Source: Bryobacterales bacterium (GTDB lineage: Bacteria > Acidobacteriota > Terriglobia > Bryobacterales > Bryobacteraceae). Taken from it: a stretch of DNA of 64,000 nucleotides. The stretch covers positions 1-64,000 of the forward strand of contig JADZCM010000046.1 of the NCBI GenBank assembly GCA_020851555.1, read 5' to 3'. The notes under the pieces were generated by a model. The model saw nothing but the letters and a program-made list of their open reading frames with translations. It was not told the origin of the DNA and did no database searches. Of this stretch, positions 1 through 9,621 are shown in pieces. The position numbers and the translations under genes are program-made. Within the stretch, counting starts at the first letter, position 1, and each line of letters opens with the position of its first letter.

Positions 1-125
1 AGGCGATTGAAGAATACCTGGAGCACAACAATCAGCAACCGAAGCCGTTTGTTTGGACCGCAAGCGTGGCCAAGATTCTGGAGAAGGTCGGTCGTTGTAA
101 AGCTGTTTTAGAGACACTACACTAG
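1..125 (+). mobile_element. 3' end of an IS630-family insertion sequence (transposase C-terminus)
   Basis: Only the last 40 codons of a transposase are inside the window (frame from base 3, stop TAG at 123-125). The peptide contains PKPFVWTASVAKILEKV, the typical C-terminal signature of IS630-family DDE transposases (usual form PKPFVWTKSA..IL.KI). IS630 elements insert at TA dinucleotides, and the TA at 123-124 lies inside the stop codon at the apparent element edge. The left end and the DDE residues are outside the window, so the inverted repeats cannot be compared. The rightward neighbour is an antiparallel gene that the element appears to interrupt. Confidence 0.8.
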
Positions 126-1128
126 CCCACACCGCCGAAGTCGGATGTCCCGAGTCCCACACCGACAGCGTCCACACGCGCGGGCGCAGCGTGGCGATAA
201 AGAACCCGTTCATCGTGTCGATGTAGCCGTGATGATTCAGGATGGCCGCTTCCACCGGCCCGACGGCTTGGGCTACCGGCCTCTCCACGTCCTGCCAGAC
301 CGGGTATCCGGGCGAGACGATTCCCGGGATGTCCCCTCCGTTGAAGTAGTCGAACTTGCCGTAGCTCAGGCGGAACGAGGTGCTGCACATGTTCTCGCTG
401 GGCCAATCCGCCTTCGGCACGTTCTCCAGCGGAGGGAAGTGCTCGCGCGTGGCCGTACCCGCTCCCGTCCACACCTCGCCGTTGGCGCCGACGTTGCGGA
501 ACTCGAAGTCGGGGTAGCTCCGGGCATTGCGCAGCAGCACCACCTGGTCCTTGCGCCCCGGCGTGAAGCGCTCGACTTTCAACCCGTTGTGCCCGGTCTG
601 CCACTTCACGAAAGCGCGGTAGTTGGTCGTGGCGGCGTCCTGTAGCGGAGCCGGGTAGTTGTAGTCCGGCCAGCCCCGGTCCAGCAGAGTCCGGATCTTG
701 ATGGCTTCACCCACCCAGCTCAGTCCGGTGAGCTTGTATGCTCCGGACTTCGACGCCGGGGAACGGTCGGACGGAACGCCCATGTGGTCGCCATGGAAGT
801 GCGTGAGCAGGGCGTAGTCGAGCGCCGGCTGGGCGTCGTGCCTCAGCGTGTACTGGATGTAGCGCGCGATCCACTCCCCGGCCGGACGCGAGCCGTCCGG
901 ACGGTCCGGGGTATGGCGCGGCGTTTTGCTGGCGTTCTCCCCCGCGTCTACCAGCATGGTCGTGCCGTCAGGAAAGATGTACAGGCCCGAATTCCCGCGG
1001 CCGGTGCTGATCTGGTGTATATCGAGCATGCCCGGCTGCCAGGGCGAGATTTCGCGGCCCACGGCGTCCTGCGCCTGGAGCGCCGGCGCAAGCGCAAAGA
1101 AGAACACTGCGAGAAGTCTCATACCCAT
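126..1128 (-). pseudogene. Secreted metallo-beta-lactamase-fold hydrolase, C-terminus lost to an IS630 insertion
   Basis: Reading leftwards from ATG 1128 (alternative in-frame ATG 1122), the frame is open to the transposase end. It begins with a signal peptide (MRLLAVFFFALAPALQAQ) and continues with a metallo-beta-lactamase fold. This has an early strand ending in MLVDAGE, the metal-binding motif LLTHFHGDHMG (HxHxDH), and a later segment LSVWDSGHPTSAVW. It is closest in style to ComEC-like or secreted MBL hydrolases, and the substrate is unknown. About 334 codons precede the IS junction. Beyond base 126 the frame stays open but reads into IS sequence that no longer looks like the family, so the native C-terminus is missing. 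A functional truncated protein cannot be excluded. Confidence 0.7.
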
Positions 1129-1223
1129 AGAGACTATCTCAGCAGCGCCGGAATCTCCACCCTTCGGCCAGGGTCGAAGCGGCGGGCGCGGGGGGCCTGG
1201 TTCGGGGCCGGAAGCGGCGGGCC

Positions 1224-1907
1224 TTACACCCCGCGCCGGTTGCCGTAGAGTTCTATGTGCAGGCGGGGGGTGAAGCGGTAGCCGTGCTGCTTGCAGATTT
1301 CGACCAGCCACATGGCCCGTTCGCGCAGCACTTCCGGATCGGTTCCTTCGGGCATGAGTACGACGCGCTGGGGATTGGCGCGCACGCGCGCCACCAGGTC
1401 GTTGATCTCACTCAGGTCCTCCGCCCGCTCGACCACGAATTTCAACTGGTATTCGTAGTCCCCCATGAGCCGCTTGAGGACCGGGATCTGGATGCGCAGC
1501 CGGTCGTGCGCCGCCGCCCAGCGCCCGCGCTCCCGCTCGAAGGGAGTGGAGTTGGAGAGCTTCGGGCTGATGCTCATGAGATGGCAGTCGACCGGGGCGA
1601 ACACGGTGCCCGCCGTCTCGACGGTGACGTGCTGTCCCATCTGCCGGAGCGCCTCGGTGAGCGGCGCAATCTGGGGGGCGATCATCGGCTCGCCTCCGGT
1701 GACGACCGTGTAGTGGACCCGGTAACGCGTCACACGCGCCAGTATCTCCTCCAACGGCAGGTCTTCCCCCTCCGGCTCCCAGGAGGCGTAGGGCGTGTCG
1801 CACCACGTGCAACGCAGGTTGCATCCGCTGGTGCGGACGAAGGCGCTCGGCGTACCAACCAGGACGCCTTCGCCCTGGATCGAATAGAAGATCTCAGCGA
1901 TCTTCAA
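1224..1907 (-). CDS. queE: 7-carboxy-7-deazaguanine synthase QueE
   Basis: QueE is a radical SAM enzyme that converts 6-carboxytetrahydropterin to 7-carboxy-7-deazaguanine in the queuosine/preQ0 pathway. The N-terminus [13 protein letters not shown] is diagnostic. The [4Fe-4S] motif CNLRCTWC (C29, C33, C36) and the SAM-binding VVTGGEPM follow. I place the start at TTG 1907, because the family begins with M-K/R-I-x-E-I and an upstream extension of 27 residues is not family-like. The resulting 227 residues match the usual length. This start overlaps the end of queC by 14 bases, which suggests translational coupling. An ATG further upstream (1988) is formally possible but lies within queC. Confidence 0.92.
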   Translation of the reverse strand: MKIAEIFYSIQGEGVLVGTPSAFVRTSGCNLRCTWCDTPYASWEPEGEDLPLEEILARVTRYRVHYTVVTGGEPMIAPQIAPLTEALRQMGQHVTVETAGTVFAPVDCHLMSISPKLSNSTPFERERGRWAAAHDRLRIQIPVLKRLMGDYEYQLKFVVERAEDLSEINDLVARVRANPQRVVLMPEGTDPEVLRERAMWLVEICKQHGYRFTPRLHIELYGNRRGV

Positions 1908-2574
1908 TGCCCGCTTCCTCGAAACCCTTGCGGCGAAGAACACAGGAGTCGCACTCCCCGCAGGGGCGGCCGTCCGGCGCCGGATCATAGCAGCTATGCG
2001 TGAGGCTGAAGTCCACCCCGAGCGAAGCGGCCAGGCACACGATTTCCGCCTTGCTCAGCCGCATCAGCGGCGCGTGCAGAGACAGGCGCGCGCCCTCTTC
2101 CACCGCCGCCCGGGTCGCGAGGTTCGCCATGCGCTCGAAGGCTTCAATGTATTGGGGGCGGCAGTCGGGGTAACCGGAGTAATCGACGGCGTTCACGCCG
2201 ATGAAGATGTCCCTGGCGCCGAGCGCCTCCGCCCAGGCCAGCGCGAACGAAAGGAATATCGTGTTCCGCGCGGGAACGTAGGTGCCCGGAATTCCCTCCC
2301 CCATCCGCTCCGGGGAGCGGCCTTTCGGCACCTCCGCGCCGCCCGTCAACGCGGAGCCGCGGAAAACGCCGGGATCGAGGCGAATGACCTGGTGTCCGGC
2401 CGCTCCCAGCGCCGCCGCCACCCGCGCCGCGGCCTCCAGTTCGACGCGGTGCCGCTGGCCGTAGTCGAACGACAGCGCGTAGCACTCATAGCCGTCGCGC
2501 CGCGCGCAGGCCAGGCACGTCGCGGAATCCAACCCGCCGCTCAGCAGGCAGACCGCTTTGAGGCGTCCGCTCAT
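1894..2574 (-). CDS. queC: 7-cyano-7-deazaguanine synthase QueC
   Basis: QueC is an ATP-dependent enzyme that turns 7-carboxy-7-deazaguanine into preQ0 using ammonia. The PP-loop motif SGGLDS is at residues 12-17. The C-terminal zinc site is C-x8-C-x2-C-x2-C within [18 protein letters not shown]. The 226 residues are family-typical. The ATG at 2574 overlaps the stop of the upstream MFS gene (ATGA), and its own end overlaps queE, so the order MFS-queC-queE is read as one leftward unit. The queD and queF genes are not in the window. No preQ1 riboswitch was recognised upstream. Confidence 0.95.
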   Translation of the reverse strand: MSGRLKAVCLLSGGLDSATCLACARRDGYECYALSFDYGQRHRVELEAAARVAAALGAAGHQVIRLDPGVFRGSALTGGAEVPKGRSPERMGEGIPGTYVPARNTIFLSFALAWAEALGARDIFIGVNAVDYSGYPDCRPQYIEAFERMANLATRAAVEEGARLSLHAPLMRLSKAEIVCLAASLGVDFSLTHSCYDPAPDGRPCGECDSCVLRRKGFEEAGIEDR

Positions 2575-3764
2575 TTCGGCAGCTTCAGCGTCAGCAGGAA
2601 TCCGATCACCGGAAAAACGGTCAGGCTCGCCAGGACAGCGTGCAGCGAAAACAGGTCGGCGGCGAAGCCCACCAGAGGGATGAATATCACCCCGGCCATG
2701 CCCCACGCAAACCCCATCATCAGCGCGGAGACGGTCCCGGCCTGCGAAGGCGCCAGTTCCTGAGCCATCACCACGTTCACCGGGATGGTGAAGAGCAGGA
2801 TGAACCCTCCGAGTATCAGGCCGACCACGCTCCAGAAGCCGTTCGTAAAGAAGAACAGGAGCAGAACCGGCGCCGAAGCGATCATCGAGAAGCGCATGAC
2901 GGCCCTGCCGCCGAAGCGGTCGGCGGCGTGCCCGCCCACGAAGCCCCCGATCGCGCCGGCCGCCAGGTACGCCGACATGATGTAGTTTGACTCCAGGATC
3001 GGACGTCCCCGCACCAGGTGGAGGTACAGCGGCAGAAACTGCGCGAAGACGATCTGGATGATGGAGCGCAGGAAAACGAGCATGTAGAGCAGGGACAGCG
3101 GCCTCCAGACGGCTGCCAGAGGCTTCCAGTCGAACCTGCCTTTCCCGTGCGCCGGGGTTGCGGGTGGCGGCAACACCCGGAACAGCAGCGCGGCCACGAG
3201 CACTCCCGGCAACGCCGCCCACCAGGTCCCGGAGAACCCCAGCCACCCGGACACGGTGGAGAAGTACGCCGGCCCCAGGGCGGTTCCCAGCGTTCCGGCG
3301 CTGACAAAGAAGGCCATGGCTCGCCCGCGTCCTTCTTCAATCCCCAGCAGCACCCTGGCCGATGCGGGCGGGTGATACGCGGCGCTGCCCGACCCCCCGA
3401 TGAAGACCAGAAGCAGCAGCCACACGAAAGAGGGCGCAAGCCCGAGCGACGAGATGAAGACGCCGGCGACGGCGGGGCCCAAGACGGTGAACAGTCTCGT
3501 GTGTACACGGTCCGAGAGGTAGCCATAGGCCGGCTGCATTACCGAGGAGGAGAACACCAGGAGGCCGCCGAGAAACCCGGCCTGTGTCAGGCTTATTCCA
3601 AATCGTTCTACCAGCAGGGGTTGCAGTGCTCCCAGAGCGCCCGCGTAAAGGTCAACCGCAAAGTGCCCCGCGCAGAGCAGCGCGATACTCAGAGCAGCCC
3701 GGCGGCGAACCAGTTCGGCCGCGAGCGGTGCATCCAATGCGGCGGTGCTCACACGGGAACTCAT
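2571..3764 (-). CDS. MFS transporter of the fosmidomycin-resistance (Fsr) type
   Basis: This is a 397-residue inner-membrane protein with about 12 hydrophobic segments. The first helix region ([20 protein letters not shown]) and the following LSDRV loop, the MFS motif A position, resemble the Fsr-like branch of the major facilitator superfamily. Members of that branch export small phosphonates or drugs, and many have unknown substrates. The gene starts at ATG 3764 and its stop overlaps the queC start by four bases. This makes it the first gene of a unit with queC and queE. Whether that reflects transport related to deazapurines or simple gene packing cannot be told from the sequence. Confidence 0.82.
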   Translation of the reverse strand: MSSRVSTAALDAPLAAELVRRRAALSIALLCAGHFAVDLYAGALGALQPLLVERFGISLTQAGFLGGLLVFSSSVMQPAYGYLSDRVHTRLFTVLGPAVAGVFISSLGLAPSFVWLLLLVFIGGSGSAAYHPPASARVLLGIEEGRGRAMAFFVSAGTLGTALGPAYFSTVSGWLGFSGTWWAALPGVLVAALLFRVLPPPATPAHGKGRFDWKPLAAVWRPLSLLYMLVFLRSIIQIVFAQFLPLYLHLVRGRPILESNYIMSAYLAAGAIGGFVGGHAADRFGGRAVMRFSMIASAPVLLLFFFTNGFWSVVGLILGGFILLFTIPVNVVMAQELAPSQAGTVSALMMGFAWGMAGVIFIPLVGFAADLFSLHAVLASLTVFPVIGFLLTLKLPK

Positions 3765-3834
3765 GCGAGTGGGAGGATTCCACCATTATATCAGCCGCGT
3801 GTCCGGCGCCCGGCGAAGACAAGGCTGCGCACTG

Positions 3835-3860
3835 AAAAAGACTGCGGAGGGGCCCCTCCG
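3835..3860 (-). terminator. Intrinsic terminator downstream of ftsH
   Basis: A perfect 16-base palindrome (CGGAGGGGCCCCTCCG, 3845-3860) is followed on the minus strand by CAGTC and a run of five T (3839-3835). It lies 70 bases beyond the ftsH stop. The rest of 3765-3929 shows no gene. Confidence 0.6.
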
Positions 3861-3929
3861 TACGAGACGTATCTCACTCGCCGGGCAGGAACGCTCCCCG
3901 AGCTTCAGTGGAGCCGCCGCAAGAAAAGG

Positions 3930-5840
<1,911 letters not shown>

Positions 5841-5935
5841 TCAGCCTCCGGACTCAAAAAAGCCCTCGATTCAATTGTAGCTCCAACTGGTTGGATGCAG
5901 CGCGCCACCGGCGGGTAACATAGTACTGGTCCGGT

Positions 5936-7315
5936 TCACCCCGCTTCCTCACCGTACCGCCGTAGGATATCCCAATACGCGCCCCGGTACCCCGTACGAA
6001 TGGCTTCGGTAAGCCGCCGGTTGGCGTTGTAGTTGTAGTTCTTCTCGGGCCGGCCCGGATCGAAGAACAGGAAGCGCCCGTCGTCCCCGATCAGTTCGTC
6101 CAACAGCTTGAAAATGAAAGGGGCGACTGCCGGCTCCAGGAAGAAGCCGCTTTGGGCGCCTTCGGGGGGCAGGCTCTCCGCCAGCCGCGTGCCGGGATAG
6201 ACCCGCACTCCTACCGAGACGCCCGCCCTGTCGGGCTCGGCCTTTCTCACCAGTTCCACCGTGCGGGCGAGGCTTTCCGCCGTTTCCCCCGGCGCGCCCA
6301 GAAGTAGGTCGAGCATGACCGCCATCCCGCACTCGCGTGTCCAGCGGGCGGCATTCAGAATGTCCTCCGGCTTGAAGCCCCGGCCCAGCCGCGCCAGCAT
6401 TTCCGGGTCGCCGCTATCGGCCCCGAAGTTGATCCCGGCGCAGCCGGCCCGCTGCATGGCCGAGGCCAGTTGGCGCGAGAAAGGCGCGGGGGCGCAATAG
6501 GCGTACCAGCGCAGTCTGCCGCCCACGCCGCGCCGCGCCAATTCCTCGCACACTTCATGGGCGTGCCAGGGCGGCAGGTTAAACTCCGAGTCGCAGGTAT
6601 GCAGGTGGTCGATGCCTTGGGCGAGGAGCTGTTCCACTTCGTCAGCCACCGCGGCAGCGGGGCGCACGCGCGTGGTTCGTCCTTTGGCGGCGGGATCGGC
6701 GCAATACACGCACGCCGCGCCGCAGCCGCGCTTACCCTCGAAACCTGCCTGCCCGCCCTGCTCGAAGTACCGGCGGTTGTCCACCCAGCGGCGCCTCATC
6801 GCGGGCAAATCACCGAGGCCACGGGTGACGGGAGCGGTTCGGCGATACTCCGCACCCTCGCACCAGATCAGGCCGGGCGTCTTCCTCCAATCCTGGCCGG
6901 ATTCGAGGAGGCGGGCCATCTCCGCAAACGCGAACTCCCCGTCTCCCCAGATGCCGGCGTCGGCGCCGGAGAGCCCCAGGACAGCCTCGGGCATCACCGA
7001 GAACCCGACGCCCCCCACCACGATCTTCGCATCCGTCGCGGCCCGGACCGCGGCCATGATCTCCACAAACTCCGGCAGGAAGGAGTGCCGCGTCAGGTAG
7101 CCGCAATCGTCCGTATTCCTGAGGGTGATGCCGGCCAACCCGAAATCCTGGCCGTTGAAGAACCGTCTCACGGCCTGCGCGGGGTCCGGCTCCCAGCACA
7201 GGTCCAACAGCGAGACTTCGTCTCCCGCGGCGGCCAGCGCCTCGGCCACGTAGTCCAGGCCGATCGGCGCGATGGGCGGCTGCACGCGGTTGGTGTTGAC
7301 GAGCGCTACGCGCAT
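5936..7315 (-). CDS. B12-binding-domain radical SAM protein of unknown substrate
   Basis: This is a 459-residue cytosolic protein. Residues 1-140 form a cobalamin-binding-like Rossmann domain: VNTNRVQPPIAPIGLDYVAE, then IVVGGVGFSVMPEAVL and GDGEFAFAEM. The radical SAM core has its cluster motif CGAACVYC at C198, C202 and C205, followed by ADPAAKGRTTRVR and the strand HTCDSEFN. This architecture is class B radical SAM, which includes methyltransferases and other C-C bond-forming enzymes. The substrate is not predictable from sequence. The gene starts 5 bases after the stop of the secreted TPR gene upstream, so the two are probably co-transcribed. Confidence 0.85.
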   Translation of the reverse strand: MRVALVNTNRVQPPIAPIGLDYVAEALAAAGDEVSLLDLCWEPDPAQAVRRFFNGQDFGLAGITLRNTDDCGYLTRHSFLPEFVEIMAAVRAATDAKIVVGGVGFSVMPEAVLGLSGADAGIWGDGEFAFAEMARLLESGQDWRKTPGLIWCEGAEYRRTAPVTRGLGDLPAMRRRWVDNRRYFEQGGQAGFEGKRGCGAACVYCADPAAKGRTTRVRPAAAVADEVEQLLAQGIDHLHTCDSEFNLPPWHAHEVCEELARRGVGGRLRWYAYCAPAPFSRQLASAMQRAGCAGINFGADSGDPEMLARLGRGFKPEDILNAARWTRECGMAVMLDLLLGAPGETAESLARTVELVRKAEPDRAGVSVGVRVYPGTRLAESLPPEGAQSGFFLEPAVAPFIFKLLDELIGDDGRFLFFDPGRPEKNYNYNANRRLTEAIRTGYRGAYWDILRRYGEEAG

Positions 7316-7320
7316 CCGGC

Positions 7321-8496
7321 CTACCTGGCCCTCCGGCCGCGGGCGGCCCGCAGGTTCAAGTAGGCCGCCTCCTTGAGGCTGGGCTTGATGCGCTCAAGGC
7401 CCGTAACCCGCTGTTCGGTGTCCCGCACGGCGGTCCGTTTCAGACAGCGTCCCAGCATGAGGATGGCCTCCGAATCCGCCGGCGCGAGATTCAGGCTGGC
7501 GCGGAACATCTCCGCCGCCGGGTCGAATTCACCGGCTTTCCAGAGCGCGTAGCCCTGGTTAAACCGGTAGTCGGCGTCCTGCGGATCGCTCTCGCCGGCT
7601 TTGCGGAAGCTCTCCAACGCCTCCGGCAGCCCCTTCCTGGACTGTGCCGCGCCGAGGTTGTTCCAGACCTCCGCCACCGGCGCGGAATCAGCCACGGCGC
7701 GGAATGAAGCGATCGCAAGGTCGTACTGCGCAAGCTGAAAACGGCACAGCCCCAGGTAGAACTGAGCCTCCAGGAAGTCCGGACTGTCCGGCGGCACGCG
7801 CTCGAACCATCCGGCGGCGACCTTGTAGTCCTTGGCGTCGAGCAGGAGCTTGCCGAGCTCAAAGCATGGCTGCACGAACTTCTCGTCCAGCCGGGCAGCC
7901 TGCGTAAAGAACCGGTGCTTCTGCTCCGCCGATGTCGCCATCAATCCGCGTATGTGGCTCTCCAGCGCGTCCAGCCGGACCCGCCCGTGCCGCCGCAGGA
8001 ACTCATCCTCCGCCGGCGCGCCGCCTCGAGGCGCGAGGATGCGCACGACTTTCCAGGCGAGCCTCGCCTGCGCTTCGGCGAGGTCCTCCAGCAGAGCCGT
8101 GGACGACTCTTCAGGAACGAGCGAGAGCGTATCCAGGTCGAGCACGCCCGCCGTCAGGTGGATGGTGGGGCCGCTGCCCGTAGTTTCTCCGATCTGGAAG
8201 GAGCCGAAGACCACCTTCCGCGCTTCGAGCAACTCCGCGACCTTGACCATTGAGCCGCGGGTCAGCACCGCGTGCGGGCGTAACGACAGACGCCGGTAGG
8301 CTTCCTGACGGCTCTGGCGGTCCAGGATGGGGACTCCCTCCTCCGCGGCCGCTCCCCGGATGGTCTCGGCCACGCCTTCGCCGATCCAATCGAGGCTGTC
8401 CTTGCCCGTGAGATTAAAAAAAGGCAGAACGACGGTTGTCTGGGCGCCGAGATGCAGCGTCACAACCAGGATCAGAGCCGCGCTCAGCCGCCACAC
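7321..8496 (-). CDS. Secreted TPR protein with a TolB/FlgO-like N-terminal domain
   Basis: This 391-residue protein begins with a signal peptide (MWRLSAALILVVTLHLGAQ). A domain starting VVLPFFNLTGKDSLDWIGEG follows; this pattern is known from TolB-N/FlgO-like domains that precede TPR arrays in acidobacterial proteins. From about residue 185 onward are TPR-like helical pairs, for example AQFYLGLCRFQLAQYDLAIA, VWNNLGAAQSRKGLPEALES and FNQGYALWKAGEFDPAAEMF. It probably acts in the periplasm as a protein-interaction scaffold. It lies just upstream of the B12 radical SAM gene. Confidence 0.72.
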   Translation of the reverse strand: MWRLSAALILVVTLHLGAQTTVVLPFFNLTGKDSLDWIGEGVAETIRGAAAEEGVPILDRQSRQEAYRRLSLRPHAVLTRGSMVKVAELLEARKVVFGSFQIGETTGSGPTIHLTAGVLDLDTLSLVPEESSTALLEDLAEAQARLAWKVVRILAPRGGAPAEDEFLRRHGRVRLDALESHIRGLMATSAEQKHRFFTQAARLDEKFVQPCFELGKLLLDAKDYKVAAGWFERVPPDSPDFLEAQFYLGLCRFQLAQYDLAIASFRAVADSAPVAEVWNNLGAAQSRKGLPEALESFRKAGESDPQDADYRFNQGYALWKAGEFDPAAEMFRASLNLAPADSEAILMLGRCLKRTAVRDTEQRVTGLERIKPSLKEAAYLNLRAARGRRAR

Positions 8497-8545
8497 GAGT
8501 CAAGTGTAACAGAGGGGCGCCGGACGGCCGGCCAACCTCACGGCT

Positions 8546-8561
8546 TCCGGCCAAGGCCGGA
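8546..8561 (-). terminator. GC-rich hairpin directly after miaA
   Basis: A TCCGGCC-AA-GGCCGGA palindrome begins one base after the miaA stop on the minus strand. No T-run follows, so it is at best a weak terminator or a 3' end stabiliser. Confidence 0.3.
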
Positions 8562-8562
8562 T

Positions 8563-9516
8563 CTAGTTCGCCGCCAGGTGTTCCCGCACGCGGTCCAGCA
8601 CCGCCTCCTGGAGGGCGGGTTCGTATCCGAATCCGCTGAACCACTCCAGGTTTTTCTCCTGGCGGAACCAGGTCCACTGCCGCTTGGCGTACCGGCGGGT
8701 ATTGCGCTGAGCCTGATACACCGCCTCCTCAAGGCCGATCTCCCCTCGCAGATACTGTAGAGCCTGACGATAGCCGTGGGATCCCAGGGGTCTCGCCGCG
8801 GGTGGGAATCCGAGCCAGAGGATCCGCCGCACCTCGCCTACCAGCCCGGTTTCAAACATGCGCCGGCAGCGTTCATCCAGCCTGGAGAACAGAAGATCGC
8901 GAGGGGGGCTAAGCCCGATCTTGAGCGCCCTGTATCCGCGCAGCCCTTCCCTGCCCCCCGCGAAGGCAGCGGAGAGGCTGCCGCGGGTCAACAGGCGGAC
9001 CTCCAGGGCGCGGATCACCTTCGGCACGTCGTTCGGGTGAATCCGCACCGCCGACGCCGGGTCGAAGCGGCGCAGCAGGCGGTGCAGCGACCCGGGGCGG
9101 CGCTTGCTCCTGAGGGACAGGCGGGCGCGCAGGGCCTCGTCCCGGTGGGGTCCCGGGAACAGGCCGTCCACCAGCGCGCGCAGGTAGAAACCCGTGCCGC
9201 CGGCCACCAGCGGGAGCCTGCCGCGCGCGGTGATGTCCGCCAGCACCGCCGTGGCGCTCCGGACATACTCCCCCGCGCTGTAGTGCTGATCGGGCTCGAC
9301 TGTATCCAGAAGGTGGTGGGGGACGCCACGGCGCTCGGCAGGTGTCAGTTTGGCCGTGCCGATATCGAAGTAACGGTAGAGCTGCAGGGAATCGCAGTTG
9401 ACCACCTCTCCGTTCAGTTCGCTTGCTACGCGCAGGGCCAGTTCGCTCTTGCCTGAGCCGGTCGGGCCTACGATGGCGACAAGGGGGCGGCCGGCGGGCA
9501 TTCCTGAGTTTCCCAC
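8563..9516 (-). CDS. miaA: tRNA dimethylallyltransferase MiaA
   Basis: MiaA transfers a dimethylallyl group to N6 of A37 in tRNAs that read UNN codons. The P-loop GPTGSGKS is at residues 17-24. The DSLQLYRYFDIGTAK segment (dimethylallyl/tRNA contact), the VPHHLLD motif and GGTGFYLRAL all match the family. The conserved C-terminal region TRRYAKRQWTWFR, part of the tRNA-binding site, is present. The 317 residues are typical. The ATG is at 9516. The gene runs divergently from the large TPR gene across 105 bases. Confidence 0.95.
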   Translation of the reverse strand: MGNSGMPAGRPLVAIVGPTGSGKSELALRVASELNGEVVNCDSLQLYRYFDIGTAKLTPAERRGVPHHLLDTVEPDQHYSAGEYVRSATAVLADITARGRLPLVAGGTGFYLRALVDGLFPGPHRDEALRARLSLRSKRRPGSLHRLLRRFDPASAVRIHPNDVPKVIRALEVRLLTRGSLSAAFAGGREGLRGYRALKIGLSPPRDLLFSRLDERCRRMFETGLVGEVRRILWLGFPPAARPLGSHGYRQALQYLRGEIGLEEAVYQAQRNTRRYAKRQWTWFRQEKNLEWFSGFGYEPALQEAVLDRVREHLAAN

Positions 9517-9621
9517 TGTACAGTCTATTCCACTGGGACGCTCGGGGCTGGCGTATACTGTTCATGAGAGGAGCTTTTCCGAGCCAGCCTGCCTGGGGTC
9601 GGCGCGGCGAACAGCACATCG

